Part shown: piece after piece, positions 1-5,633 of the stretch
Layout: the number at the start of each line of letters is the position of its first letter
Position numbering within the stretch: the first letter of the stretch is position 1
DNA from: a virus
Reading direction: 5' to 3' (one strand)
IMG/VR virus record: IMGVR_UViG_3300027987_000201
Location: 1-26,073 of that record
DNA length: 26,073 bases
Notes under the pieces: generated by a model
Told to the model about the DNA's origin: nothing
Database searches by the model: none
What the model saw: only the letters and a program-made list of their open reading frames with translations
Position numbers and translations under genes: made by a program

Positions 1-152
1 TCTATGCAATCACTCCGTGTGATGAAGAGACAATGCAAGCGGCTGTCATTGGTTTGAAGAGAAGACCCATTGAAGTATGGAAGTTGAATCTTCCACAGCT
101 TCCTGCAAGCAATATGCAGGACGATGATGAGGATGATGATTTGGAGTTTTGA
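1..152 (+). CDS. C-terminal end of a truncated protein with an acidic tail
   Basis: The open frame enters from the left edge (codons start at base 3) and ends with TGA at 150-152, leaving about 49 residues. The visible part ends in the very acidic tail DDDEDDDLEF. A short acidic tail ending in an aromatic residue is known from single-stranded DNA-binding proteins such as T7 gp2.5 and bacterial SSB, where it recruits partner proteins. An SSB or recombination-associated role is therefore possible, but the DNA-binding domain lies outside the window, so this is only a suggestion. The stop overlaps the start of the next gene by one base (TGATG), so the two are probably translationally coupled. Confidence 0.5.
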   Translation, partial: YAITPCDEETMQAAVIGLKRRPIEVWKLNLPQLPASNMQDDDEDDDLEF

Positions 153-442
153 TGGCAAAGCCGAAGAATCAATTTCCGAGTGAGCGGGTGCGGTTGGATG
201 GGTTTGTTCGGATGCGCGCACAGGGGAAGACGGAAGATCCGCGCGAGCAGGTCTTCTATGATTGGTATCTTGCGAACCGTGTGAACCGCTCCGCTTACAC
301 GGTGATGAAGGAAATGATGACGGCGATGCTGAACGGTGAGATGGGTCCGCAGATCCAGCAGGCGGTTCAGGCTGGTGATACACAGGCGGCGATTGAGGCG
401 GCGCAGGATCTGATGAGTCAGTTCGTAGTGGAGATTGGATAA
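152..442 (+). CDS. hypothetical phage protein, 96 aa
   Basis: A small soluble protein of 96 residues, basic at the N-terminus (MAKPKNQFPSERVRLDG) and helix-rich after that, with no signal peptide or membrane segment. I do not recognise the family. I chose ATG 152, which shares a base with the upstream TGA, over the in-frame TTG at 149 because overlapping stop-start junctions are the rule in this genome. It follows the acidic-tailed protein and precedes a 162-bp noncoding gap, so it may be the last gene of an early cluster. No function can be assigned from sequence alone. Confidence 0.6.
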   Translation: MAKPKNQFPSERVRLDGFVRMRAQGKTEDPREQVFYDWYLANRVNRSAYTVMKEMMTAMLNGEMGPQIQQAVQAGDTQAAIEAAQDLMSQFVVEIG

Positions 443-448
443 ACAAGC

Positions 449-500
449 ATCCGCCAATTTAACCGCCAAATACGTCCAACCCCTTTTTAACCGTCAGATT
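449..500. repeat. three imperfect 12-bp direct repeats (iteron- or operator-like)
   Basis: ATCCGCCAATTT (449-460) and AACCGCCAAATA (461-472) are directly adjacent, and a third copy, AACCGTCAGATT, lies at 489-500. They sit in the 443-604 gap, the only sizeable noncoding stretch in the left third of the window. Repeats of this size upstream of a gene can be protein binding sites. The copies are imperfect and few, so chance is not excluded. Confidence 0.25.
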
Positions 501-565
501 GGTCTGCGTGCGCTGGGACAGGTGCATGGATGGCGGAGGAGGTCCCTTGTGGGGGAGGGGAGTTG

Positions 566-600
566 TGAAGGATGAATGCAGAAGTATGAAGGATGAAATG
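566..600. repeat. tandem TGAAGGATGAA units
   Basis: TGAAGGATGAATG (566-578) and TGAAGGATGAAATG (587-600) lie just ahead of the ATG at 605, and the second copy supplies the Shine-Dalgarno-like AAGG. A related run (GCTGAAGGATGAATG) precedes the tail chaperone gene near 20130. This looks like a short repeat that has been recruited as ribosome binding sequence. Confidence 0.4.
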
Positions 601-604
601 AACC

Positions 605-1195
605 ATGGAAACAACAAGAGCATATCCATTGTATTGGCCTGAAGGATGGCCAAGAGCAAAAAGTTTTCAAGTGAAACGCGCGCGATTTGGCGATCATAGC
701 GTGAATGAAGGCAGACGTGTTTTGACCGACCAAGTGCGCTTGTTCGGCGGAAGAGATCTGATCATCTCTTCGAACCTTGCGCTCAGGCTGGATGGCATTC
801 CGCGTTCTGGACAAAAGCAACCAGATGACCGTGGAGTGGCGATCTTCTTCAAACGCAATAAACAGGACATGGCCTTGGCATGCGATATTTATTCAACAGT
901 TGAAGATAACCTGTGGGCACTTTGCAGAACATTGGATGCGCTCCGTCAGATCGAGCGGGATGGTTCGCCTTCGTTGATCAACCGCGCGTTCAAAGGTTTT
1001 GCGGCATTGCCTGACCCTGAAGCACGGAAGTGGTTCGAGGTTTTGGGTGTGCCTGAAAATGCAGATAATGGGACGGTCCGAGCGGCTTACATCAGGCTGT
1101 CGAAGCAATATCATCCTGATGCTGGCGGTGATGCCGTGATGTTCGACCAGGTGCAAAAGGCTTTTGACCTGGCGATGGGAAAGCGAGGTGCGTGA
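605..1195 (+). CDS. phage J-domain (DnaJ-like) protein, 196 aa
   Basis: The last ~65 residues form a J-domain: helix I around WFEVLGV, helix II around AAYIRLSKQYHPD, and the diagnostic HPD triad at residues 170-172. J-domains stimulate the ATPase of Hsp70 (DnaK). The first ~130 residues (start METTRAYPLYWPEGWPR, then an AIFFKRN strand and a DIYSTVEDNLWALCRTLD helix) match, from memory, an N-terminal module commonly joined to a J-domain in phage genomes; its function is unknown. The protein therefore probably brings host DnaK to a phage target. Start ATG 605 follows AAGG at the normal distance. The stop TGA overlaps the next start as TGATG. Confidence 0.8.
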   Translation: METTRAYPLYWPEGWPRAKSFQVKRARFGDHSVNEGRRVLTDQVRLFGGRDLIISSNLALRLDGIPRSGQKQPDDRGVAIFFKRNKQDMALACDIYSTVEDNLWALCRTLDALRQIERDGSPSLINRAFKGFAALPDPEARKWFEVLGVPENADNGTVRAAYIRLSKQYHPDAGGDAVMFDQVQKAFDLAMGKRGA

Positions 1196-1392
1196 TGTCA
1201 AAAAACAATTGTCAGAAATGCGGGAAGAAACATTTGCAAGAATATCGGATGGCATTGATGATGGGACCGAAAGGGTATCGCAGGTATTCGGTGTGCATGG
1301 ATTGTGCGAAGAAGTTGAAGCTGCCTGAACCCAGGGGCGGCGGCAGGCAGTTGGCAAAGGCTCAACATGAGGTGGAGAATGCCAGCCTATAA
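1195..1392 (+). CDS. small zinc-finger-like protein, 65 aa
   Basis: Two CxxC pairs, in NCQKCGKK (residues 5-12) and VCMDCAKK (about residues 35-42), are about 27 residues apart and fit a four-cysteine zinc ribbon. The rest is basic, as in small nucleic-acid-binding phage proteins. ATG 1195 overlaps the TGA of the J-domain gene, and its 3' end overlaps the next gene by 14 bp, indicating one transcript. The substrate is unknown. An in-frame GTG at 1192 would add one residue but is less likely. Confidence 0.6.
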   Translation: MSKNNCQKCGKKHLQEYRMALMMGPKGYRRYSVCMDCAKKLKLPEPRGGGRQLAKAQHEVENASL

Positions 1393-1831
1393 CTTTCAGA
1401 AGCAGTTCGTGCCGATCATCCTGGATAGGACGAAGCCGCACACGATCCGCAGGAAGAGGGTGCTGCGCCCGACCATTGCAGGAGATACGCTGTATCTGAA
1501 CACAGGGATGCGGACGAAGCAATGCGAGCGGATCGCCATTTCAAAGTGCTTGAAAGTGGAGCCGCTGATCATCTATCCATGGCGTTTCGAGATAATGAAA
1601 GCAGACGATCAACTGGTCTATTCATGGCTTACTGAAACTGAGATCTTAGATCTGGCACGATCTGATGGTTTCTCTCATCCATCCAATTTCTTTGATTTCT
1701 TCAAACGATATAAGACCGAATGTCTTGATGACATGGAGTTGATCCATTGGGATACGGATAAGTTTTTTGTGCCTGTGATGGCCCTCACCCTGCCCTCTCC
1801 CAACGGGAGAGGGGAAGGCGGTGAAGCATGA
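1379..1831 (+). CDS. ASCH/PUA-like domain protein with a repeat-derived C-terminal tail
   Basis: A protein of 150 residues. The N-terminal part (MPAYNFQKQFVPIILDRTK, then HTIRRKR, AGDTLYLNTGMRTK) has the pattern of the small ASCH/PUA-like family common in phages: K..TIRR followed by GD.LYL.TG. ASCH domains have a PUA-like fold and are thought to bind RNA or modified nucleotides. I chose ATG 1379 because GAGGTGGAG lies directly in front of it; the ATG at 1367 lacks a good site. The last ~16 residues (ALTLPSPNGRGEGGEA) are encoded by an intergenic-type palindrome, so the native protein probably ended near VPVM and was extended by repeat insertion. The gene ends in ATGA overlap with the nucleotidyltransferase. 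Confidence 0.55.
   Translation: MPAYNFQKQFVPIILDRTKPHTIRRKRVLRPTIAGDTLYLNTGMRTKQCERIAISKCLKVEPLIIYPWRFEIMKADDQLVYSWLTETEILDLARSDGFSHPSNFFDFFKRYKTECLDDMELIHWDTDKFFVPVMALTLPSPNGRGEGGEA
1781..1826. repeat. REP-like palindrome (copy 1)
   Basis: CCCTCTCCC (1793-1801), AAC, GGGAGAGGG (1805-1813) is a perfect 9-bp stem with a 3-nt loop, preceded by CCCTCACCCTG. It resembles dispersed extragenic palindromes of bacterial chromosomes. It lies inside the 3' end of the preceding gene and 14 bp before the ATG at 1828. Confidence 0.65.
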
Positions 1832-2457
1832 ATCACTCTGAAGCATTGAACACGGCGAAGGCGCTGGCTGGGTATTTTGAGCCTGCCTCCAGGCGGATCG
1901 AGATCGCTGGGAGCATTCGGCGCGAGAAGCCTGACGTGAAAGACATTGAGATCGTGGCGATTCCTGACCTGACGGCTCCCGAAAGGCCGCGTGCAGAATT
2001 TGGGAAGCCGATTCCCCTCGCATATAAGACGAAACTGGATGAGCTTGTGGGACGGATGTTCCAGGCTGGCGATATCCGCATCGAGTTGAACGGTGATCGC
2101 TATAAGAAGCTATATCTGAAATACGCAGGGATCAAGTGCGACCTTTTCATCAACCTACCGCCTTCGGAATGGGGCGTGCAGATGGTGATCCGCACGGGGC
2201 CGAAGGATTTCGGTCACTGGTGTGTGACGAACCGCAGGCATGGCGGCGCGCTGCCTGATGGTTATTTTGTGAAGCACCAGGTCGTTTGGATCGAGGAAGA
2301 GATCAGTAAGAATGAAATGCCTGAGAACGCTGATAAGGCTGTGAAGCTGTTGACGCCGAGTAATCATCTTTCGATGCCCGAGGAGGTCGATTTTTTGAAT
2401 TTCCTTGGGTTGGGATGGATCGAGCCGCGGGACAGGGTGGCAAAGTGGAAGAGATAG
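1828..2457 (+). CDS. DNA polymerase beta-type nucleotidyltransferase, 209 aa
   Basis: The nucleotidyltransferase signature is visible: AGSIRREK with G28-S29, followed by metal-binding acidic residues in KDIEIV (D39, E41) and a third acidic residue in IKCDLFI (D105). This arrangement is that of the Pol X/Pol beta palm. The later GPKDFGHW and LTPSNHLSMPEE segments fit the thumb-like C-terminal part of Pol X relatives. The protein is short (209 aa), lacks the 8-kDa lyase and PHP domains, and has DxE in place of the usual DxD. It could be a gap-filling or template-independent nucleotidyltransferase. Start ATG 1828 overlaps the upstream TGA (ATGA). It ends in TAG, one of several natural amber stops in the window. 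Confidence 0.75.
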   Translation: MNHSEALNTAKALAGYFEPASRRIEIAGSIRREKPDVKDIEIVAIPDLTAPERPRAEFGKPIPLAYKTKLDELVGRMFQAGDIRIELNGDRYKKLYLKYAGIKCDLFINLPPSEWGVQMVIRTGPKDFGHWCVTNRRHGGALPDGYFVKHQVVWIEEEISKNEMPENADKAVKLLTPSNHLSMPEEVDFLNFLGLGWIEPRDRVAKWKR

Positions 2458-2897
2458 TTCATGACATCGTTTCGCTGGATGGGATGAGGAGCATCAGGCT
2501 GGTGAGCGACCGTGAGATCTCGCACCCACGGATGATGCGCTTCGTGAATGGTCCATGCAGGGATCATGCACAGGTGAACTGCTATCCCACGTCCGCGCTG
2601 AGTTTGTTCTACGGCGAGGTGACGTTCCCTTTGCGCGGCGCGTTGGAGTTGACCGCCGAGGGCTGGCCGAAGCCGAAGCGTTTTGGCGTGTGGCGTTTGA
2701 TGAAGGAGGATGGGTTTCGCGTGAGCGAAGTGATCGATCTCATTTCGCGCTGGTATTTTGTGCAGACGCATCGAATGCCGAATTATGCATTCATGAAGTG
2801 TTTTCCGAAAGACGTTGAGAACGGTTTTGAGTTGAACGATGTGATGCTGATGCAGGCGGAATGGGCGCTGGATCAGTGTGTGATGGTTGGAGGCTGA
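2445..2897 (+). CDS. hypothetical protein, about 150 aa
   Basis: A soluble protein with mixed alpha/beta character. Recognisable stretches are VNGPCRDHAQVNCYP, TFPLRGALELTAEGWPKP and the C-terminal DVMLMQAEWALDQ helix, but I do not recognise the family. The start is uncertain. GTG 2445, preceded by AGGGTGG, gives a 13-bp overlap with the upstream gene, like other junctions here. The in-frame ATG at 2415 would overlap by 43 bp and has no clear ribosome binding site. It lies between a nucleotidyltransferase and a zinc-ribbon protein in the early/accessory block. Confidence 0.55.
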   Translation: MEEIVHDIVSLDGMRSIRLVSDREISHPRMMRFVNGPCRDHAQVNCYPTSALSLFYGEVTFPLRGALELTAEGWPKPKRFGVWRLMKEDGFRVSEVIDLISRWYFVQTHRMPNYAFMKCFPKDVENGFELNDVMLMQAEWALDQCVMVGG

Positions 2898-2899
2898 AT

Positions 2900-3160
2900 A
2901 TGGAACCCTGGCGGTGTTTGGATTGCAGTGCGACATTGGGGCAGATGCGTGAGAACGACAACGGTAAGGATGAGCTGCTGTTATACCGTGAGGCGGTGCA
3001 GTTGAACGATGATGTGCCCGCGGATGTGGATGTGTTGTGTGTGGTGCGTCACAGTGTGACGGGGGTGCGCTGTTCGGTGTGCGGGAAGCTCCGTTCGTGG
3101 CAACGCAGGTCGAATGGTTGGTCTGTGAAGCGTGAGCCGAAGACGTATCAGGCTGAATGA
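2900..3160 (+). CDS. zinc-ribbon-like small protein, 86 aa
   Basis: CLDC near the N-terminus (residues 6-9) and CSVC about 50 residues later form two CxxC pairs expected to bind one zinc ion. The middle is acidic and the C-terminus basic (SWQRRSNGWSVKREPK). ATG 2900 is chosen because GGAGG lies 6 nt upstream; an in-frame ATG at 2861 would extend far into the previous gene. No enzymatic motif is visible. The stop overlaps the ATG of the following membrane protein. Confidence 0.55.
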   Translation: MEPWRCLDCSATLGQMRENDNGKDELLLYREAVQLNDDVPADVDVLCVVRHSVTGVRCSVCGKLRSWQRRSNGWSVKREPKTYQAE

Positions 3161-3462
3161 TGCATCGCTCAAAGTGGAAACCTGGCGCGCTGCGTGCGTC
3201 CCTGTTGTTGATGGTTGGGTGCGTGGCGTGGGAATATTCACGCTGGTGTTACCAGCATTCGCTGTGGCTGGCGATGCAGATCGTGCATGGACTGGATGAA
3301 AGGCCGTTCGTATATCGGGCTTTGGTCTCATGGATGGCTTTGGGTTTGGTGAAGCTGGGATTGCGCGAGGACACGGCTTTGAGCGCCGTGGTGATCTTTT
3401 GGGCGATCTGTTTTGTGTATGCGCTCGAATTCTTTTTGGATGGCAGGAGAAAGGCTGGATGA
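3157..3462 (+). CDS. small integral membrane protein, N-terminal half of a possible split protein
   Basis: 101 residues with a hydrophobic segment near residues 13-27 and a stronger one at about 75-95 (ALSAVVIFWAICFVYALEF), plus the phrase ERPFVYRALVSWM between them. A PF.YR.L..W motif near the N-terminus followed by an NRET motif is, from memory, seen in single-chain multi-pass bacterial membrane proteins resembling GT-C glycosyltransferases. The NRET part is found in the next gene. The two ORFs overlap by ATGA and lie in different frames, so they are either a coupled pair or one gene split by a frameshift. Start may be ATG 3157 or 3160. Confidence 0.55.
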   Translation: MMHRSKWKPGALRASLLLMVGCVAWEYSRWCYQHSLWLAMQIVHGLDERPFVYRALVSWMALGLVKLGLREDTALSAVVIFWAICFVYALEFFLDGRRKAG

Positions 3463-4052
3463 AACGTTTCGCAATATGCGCATTCGCGGTGATCGGTTTT
3501 ATGCTGGCGTTGATCTGGCGCTGCAAGGTATATGATCTTGCAACAGGCACGCTGTTCACGCTATGCCTGGCTTTTTTGGGGCGCGGGCGGCTGGGTTGGT
3601 TCCATGCGGTCTTTGCGATAAGCTGCCTGAACCGCGAGACGAGCATTTTGTTGACATTGGTATTCATCGTTTATCTATTCGGCAGCATATCTTTTGGGAG
3701 GCTTTTTGGGGGCGCGTTTTTGCAGGTGGTTTTGTTTACTGCGGTGCGCTTATGGCTTATGTATCTATACGGCACGAACGCTGGGGCAGATGTGGTGATG
3801 GACCCTTTGGATAACCTGCAGATCTTCGCGCGGATGCCGTGGGAGAGCTGGCTTCATTGGTCGGTTCTGGCGATGCTGACGTGGCGCGTCATCCGACGTT
3901 TGAAGCTGGGCCCGCGTCTTTGGCGTATAGCGTGGCTGACGATGTTCCCGCTCTTGCTGGCCATGTATCTTGTGTTCGGCGCGGCGTTCGAGGTGCGGGT
4001 GTTTGCAGAGTTGTGGGCGGTTCTTATTGCGTTCCTGCTTCGGCTGACTTGA
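3459..4052 (+). CDS. multi-pass membrane protein with an NRET motif, 197 aa
   Basis: About six to eight hydrophobic segments fill the protein (for example AICAFAVIGFMLALIW, SILLTLVFIVYLFG, WLTMFPLLLAMYLVFGAAF), with the polar motif SCLNRETS at about residue 59. NRET within a membrane helix bundle is reminiscent of large GT-C-like membrane proteins that use lipid-linked sugars. That assignment is tentative. ATG 3459 overlaps the upstream TGA; the same frame is open further upstream, to about 3330, without good start context. Together with the preceding ORF it could form one membrane enzyme that alters a cell-surface glycan. It is the last gene before the regulatory region. Confidence 0.6.
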   Translation: MKRFAICAFAVIGFMLALIWRCKVYDLATGTLFTLCLAFLGRGRLGWFHAVFAISCLNRETSILLTLVFIVYLFGSISFGRLFGGAFLQVVLFTAVRLWLMYLYGTNAGADVVMDPLDNLQIFARMPWESWLHWSVLAMLTWRVIRRLKLGPRLWRIAWLTMFPLLLAMYLVFGAAFEVRVFAELWAVLIAFLLRLT

Positions 4053-4086
4053 CCCCTGAGCCCTTTGGATGTAAGATTCGGTCACT

Positions 4087-4236
4087 GAGACGACCATCTC
4101 CATGAAGGCGGCATTTCGCTTTCTACAATCGAATATTCATGGCAAAGCCATGCCGTTGAACAAAGAGTTGCCGCCGAGATGGTCGTCTCCCGACAATGTT
4201 CGTTCGACGGCATGATTTTGTTTCAGGAGACGACCA
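4087..4236 (+). promoter_or_regulatory. competing inverted repeats that can sequester the ribosome binding site at 4237
   Basis: GAGACGACCATCTC (4087-4100) is a perfect 14-bp inverted repeat with GAGATGGTCGTCTC (4176-4189), extended inward by GGCGGCA (4107-4113) with TGCCGCC (4169-4175). A small hairpin CATGGC-AAA-GCCATG lies inside (4138-4152). The right arm TGGTCGTCTCC (4180-4190) is also perfectly complementary over 11 bp to GGAGACGACCA (4226-4236), which contains the Shine-Dalgarno of the ATG at 4237. A further 13-bp pairing with one G-U joins CATGCCGTTGAAC (4149-4161) to GTTCGACGGCATG (4202-4214). The first and second arrangements exclude each other, so this may be an RNA switch. A MITE-like palindrome is the main alternative. 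No protein-coding gene is seen in 4053-4236. Confidence 0.55.
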
Positions 4237-4584
4237 ATGAACAAGCAAGTTGATAAGATGATCGAGGCAGATGCAAGAAAGAATTTGGAGCGGCCAGCGT
4301 TGGAGAAACCGATCTATTCGCAGGAGTTCATGGCGGCGATGGAGGAATACGCCTTCCATACGCTGGTGAACCACCTGGAAGCGAAGGGGGTCGGGAAGGA
4401 GGCGGTGGACCTGCTCGAGAATATGTACCTGCTCGGCGGCCTGCGGATCACGTTCCTGAAGGAGGCCGAGGTGCGGTATATTTGGAACGAGCACGCGGGC
4501 GATGTGATCGCGGGCATCAGCAGGGCGGTGCCTGCGCTGGGAGGTCATTTTATTACACCGACAGGAGTGCTGCTGGAAGCATAA
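4237..4584 (+). CDS. hypothetical protein under possible translational control, 115 aa
   Basis: A helical, acidic cytoplasmic-type protein: MNKQVDKMIEADARKN, then helices such as FMAAMEEYAFHTLVNHLEA and KEAVDLLENMYLLGGLR, ending ITPTGVLLEA. No known domain is recognised. AGGAG at 4225-4229 is correctly placed before ATG 4237, but this Shine-Dalgarno lies inside the arm GGAGACGACCA that can pair with 4180-4190. Translation may therefore depend on RNA folding. It stands alone between the structured leader and the promoter-terminator unit downstream, a position often taken by phage regulators. A regulator role is inference from position only. Confidence 0.6.
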   Translation: MNKQVDKMIEADARKNLERPALEKPIYSQEFMAAMEEYAFHTLVNHLEAKGVGKEAVDLLENMYLLGGLRITFLKEAEVRYIWNEHAGDVIAGISRAVPALGGHFITPTGVLLEA

Positions 4585-4605
4585 ATTACATGTTTTGCAC
4601 AGGTA

Positions 4606-4634
4606 TTGACAAGGAATTGAAAAACTGTTAAAAA
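4606..4634 (+). promoter_or_regulatory. sigma70-type promoter, candidate late promoter
   Basis: TTGACA (4606-4611) is a perfect -35 box. Seventeen bases later is TAAAAA (4629-4634), preceded by TG at 4626-4627 as an extended -10. The predicted start of transcription is near 4641. It points into the intrinsic terminator at 4698-4732 and then into the lysis and structural genes. Confidence 0.65.
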
Positions 4635-4640
4635 TATCCT

Positions 4641-4732
4641 AATTGAAGAAGCAATGGCAGGCCTGATACAGTTTTCGGGCCAGTAAGACGAGTTGAGCGC
4701 CGTCGTGACGTAATGTCACGGCGGCGTTTTTT
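4641..4732 (+). ncRNA. candidate ~90-nt leader or small RNA between promoter and terminator
   Basis: From the predicted start near 4641 to the U-tract at 4732 the transcript would be about 92 nt, with two hairpins: GGCCTG (4660-4665) with CGGGCC (4676-4681), six pairs including one G-U and a 10-nt loop, and the terminator hairpin. No good ORF is contained in it. It may be a free small RNA or the leader of an antiterminated late transcript. Ends are predicted, not measured. Confidence 0.4.
4698..4732 (+). terminator. strong rho-independent terminator
   Basis: CGCCGTCGTGAC (4698-4709) pairs with GTCACGGCGGCG (4715-4726), 12 pairs with one G-U, around the 5-nt loop GTAAT, and is followed directly by six T residues (4727-4732). 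It ends the short transcript from the promoter at 4606. It would also end read-through from the early genes. Confidence 0.85.
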
Positions 4733-4740
4733 GTTGCTTC

Positions 4741-4780
4741 TACCTCCCCCCCAACCCCTCTCCTAAAGGAGAGGGGAGCA
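4741..4780. repeat. REP-like palindrome (copy 2)
   Basis: CCCCTCTCCT (4755-4764), AA, AGGAGAGGGG (4767-4776) is a perfect 10-bp stem with a 2-nt loop, preceded by a C-rich run. It belongs to the same general type as the element at 1793-1813. It ends 23 bp before the ATG at 4800. Confidence 0.65.
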
Positions 4781-4799
4781 AAGAAATGGAGAAATTGAT

Positions 4800-5006
4800 A
4801 TGAAAACAAAAGCCATTGTCGTTTCGAAGATCGTTTGGGTGAACCTGATCATGACCGTGCTTGCGGTGATCGATCTGCTTTCCACCACGCCGATCGTCCC
4901 GCCTGAATACCTGCCCTGGCTGGCAGCGTTCGCGGGCGTGTTGAACATCGTCCTGCGCATCTGGTTCACCGATACCACGCTGCAAGGCGTATTCAAGGCC
5001 AAGTAA
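4800..5006 (+). CDS. small holin-like membrane protein, 68 aa
   Basis: Two hydrophobic segments, about residues 8-28 (SKIVWVNLIMTVLAVIDLL) and 39-58 (WLAAFAGVLNIVLRIWF), are separated by a short PPEYLP turn, with a short lysine-containing C-terminus. Small two-helix proteins with KxVWVN near the start and NIVLR.W in the second helix are frequent in phage genomes and are usually taken as holin-like. The position just upstream of the endolysin supports a lysis role. GGAG at 4788-4791 serves ATG 4800. It is the first gene after the late promoter-terminator unit. Holin activity itself is not shown by sequence. Confidence 0.6.
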   Translation: MKTKAIVVSKIVWVNLIMTVLAVIDLLSTTPIVPPEYLPWLAAFAGVLNIVLRIWFTDTTLQGVFKAK

Positions 5007-5011
5007 ACATA

Positions 5012-5305
5012 ATGCAGTTGGTTTTCGATCCATACGCGCTGGTCGTGGCGCTTTCGATCCTTGCGGCAGCATGGATGTGGGGATTGGAATGGAGGCTGAG
5101 ATATCCGATCCCCATCTGGGAAATGGCGCGTATTTTTATGATCGCGCTCTCCATCCAATTTGCCATTTACAGCTTGTTCTCATTCCTTTTGATCGATGTC
5201 CAATTGCGCGTGTACCTTGTGCGCACATCGATCATCGTCGTTTGTCTTGCCCAGGCCATCCCATTGTTCATTGCATACAGGACCTGGAATCATGGCGCTC
5301 GATAA
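5012..5305 (+). CDS. small three-helix membrane protein of the lysis region, 97 aa
   Basis: Three hydrophobic segments are visible: YALVVALSILAAAWMWGLEW, FMIALSIQFAIYSLFSFLLI and TSIIVVCLAQAIPLFIA. Size and number of helices fit a class I holin or an accessory lysis membrane protein. The gene lies 5 bp downstream of the previous membrane protein and overlaps the next gene by 14 bp, so all belong to one lysis operon. No family-specific motif is recognised. It could be the true holin, with the upstream protein a partner, or the reverse. Confidence 0.55.
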   Translation: MQLVFDPYALVVALSILAAAWMWGLEWRLRYPIPIWEMARIFMIALSIQFAIYSLFSFLLIDVQLRVYLVRTSIIVVCLAQAIPLFIAYRTWNHGAR

Positions 5306-5633
5306 TGAATTCCTGCGGTTCCTCGGCGTCACATTGCTTTCGCTGTTGAACTTCATCCTGTTCCTGTGGCAATCGTTGAAGCGTGTGCCGCGCGAAGTGG
5401 ACAAGATGAAAGCCGAGCAATATGAGAGCCTGACCGAGGCTGCCGAGAGCAATATGCAGGGCGCACAGATCAGCAATGAGCTATTGACGAAACGGATCGA
5501 AGAACTGAAACACGAAGACCATAAGAAGGCAATGCACATCAAGAACCTCGAAGGGCAACTGCGCGCACACGGCATCGAACCATCCGCGCCGCCCACCACT
5601 GGCGAGTTGAATGCGATGAGAAAAGGTCAATGA
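5292..5633 (+). CDS. membrane-anchored coiled-coil protein of the lysis region, 113 aa
   Basis: One N-terminal hydrophobic segment (FLGVTLLSLLNFILFLWQSL, about residues 10-29) is followed by a charged, heptad-like helix from about residue 35 to 95 (EVDKMKAEQYESLTEAAE and IEELKHEDHKKAMHIKN) and a proline-containing tail. This plan is shared by inner-membrane spanins and other phage membrane coiled-coil proteins. No lipoprotein partner (outer spanin) is seen nearby, so spanin function is only a possibility. ATG 5292 lies after CCTGGAAT and overlaps the upstream gene by 14 bp. An earlier in-frame start at 5196 would create a long overlap and is rejected. It ends ATGA with the endolysin gene. Confidence 0.55.
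   Translation: MALDNEFLRFLGVTLLSLLNFILFLWQSLKRVPREVDKMKAEQYESLTEAAESNMQGAQISNELLTKRIEELKHEDHKKAMHIKNLEGQLRAHGIEPSAPPTTGELNAMRKGQ

Noticed and set aside
449-500. CRISPR-like array
   Set aside because: Only three short imperfect repeats with unequal spacing. No regular repeat-spacer structure exists anywhere in the window.
2415-2444. ATG 2415 as start of the hypothetical gene ending at 2897
   Set aside because: It would overlap the previous gene by 43 bp and has no Shine-Dalgarno. GTG 2445 fits the overlap style of the genome better, though this remains open.
4087-4236. Integron attC-like recombination site
   Set aside because: The palindrome has the size of an attC, but the conserved RYYYAAC/GTTRRRY core sites are not present, and no integron integrase or cassette array is nearby.
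5196-5291. Upstream extension of the coiled-coil lysis-region gene
   Set aside because: The extra residues are a frame-shadow of the preceding membrane protein, and the hydrophobic anchor begins right after ATG 5292.
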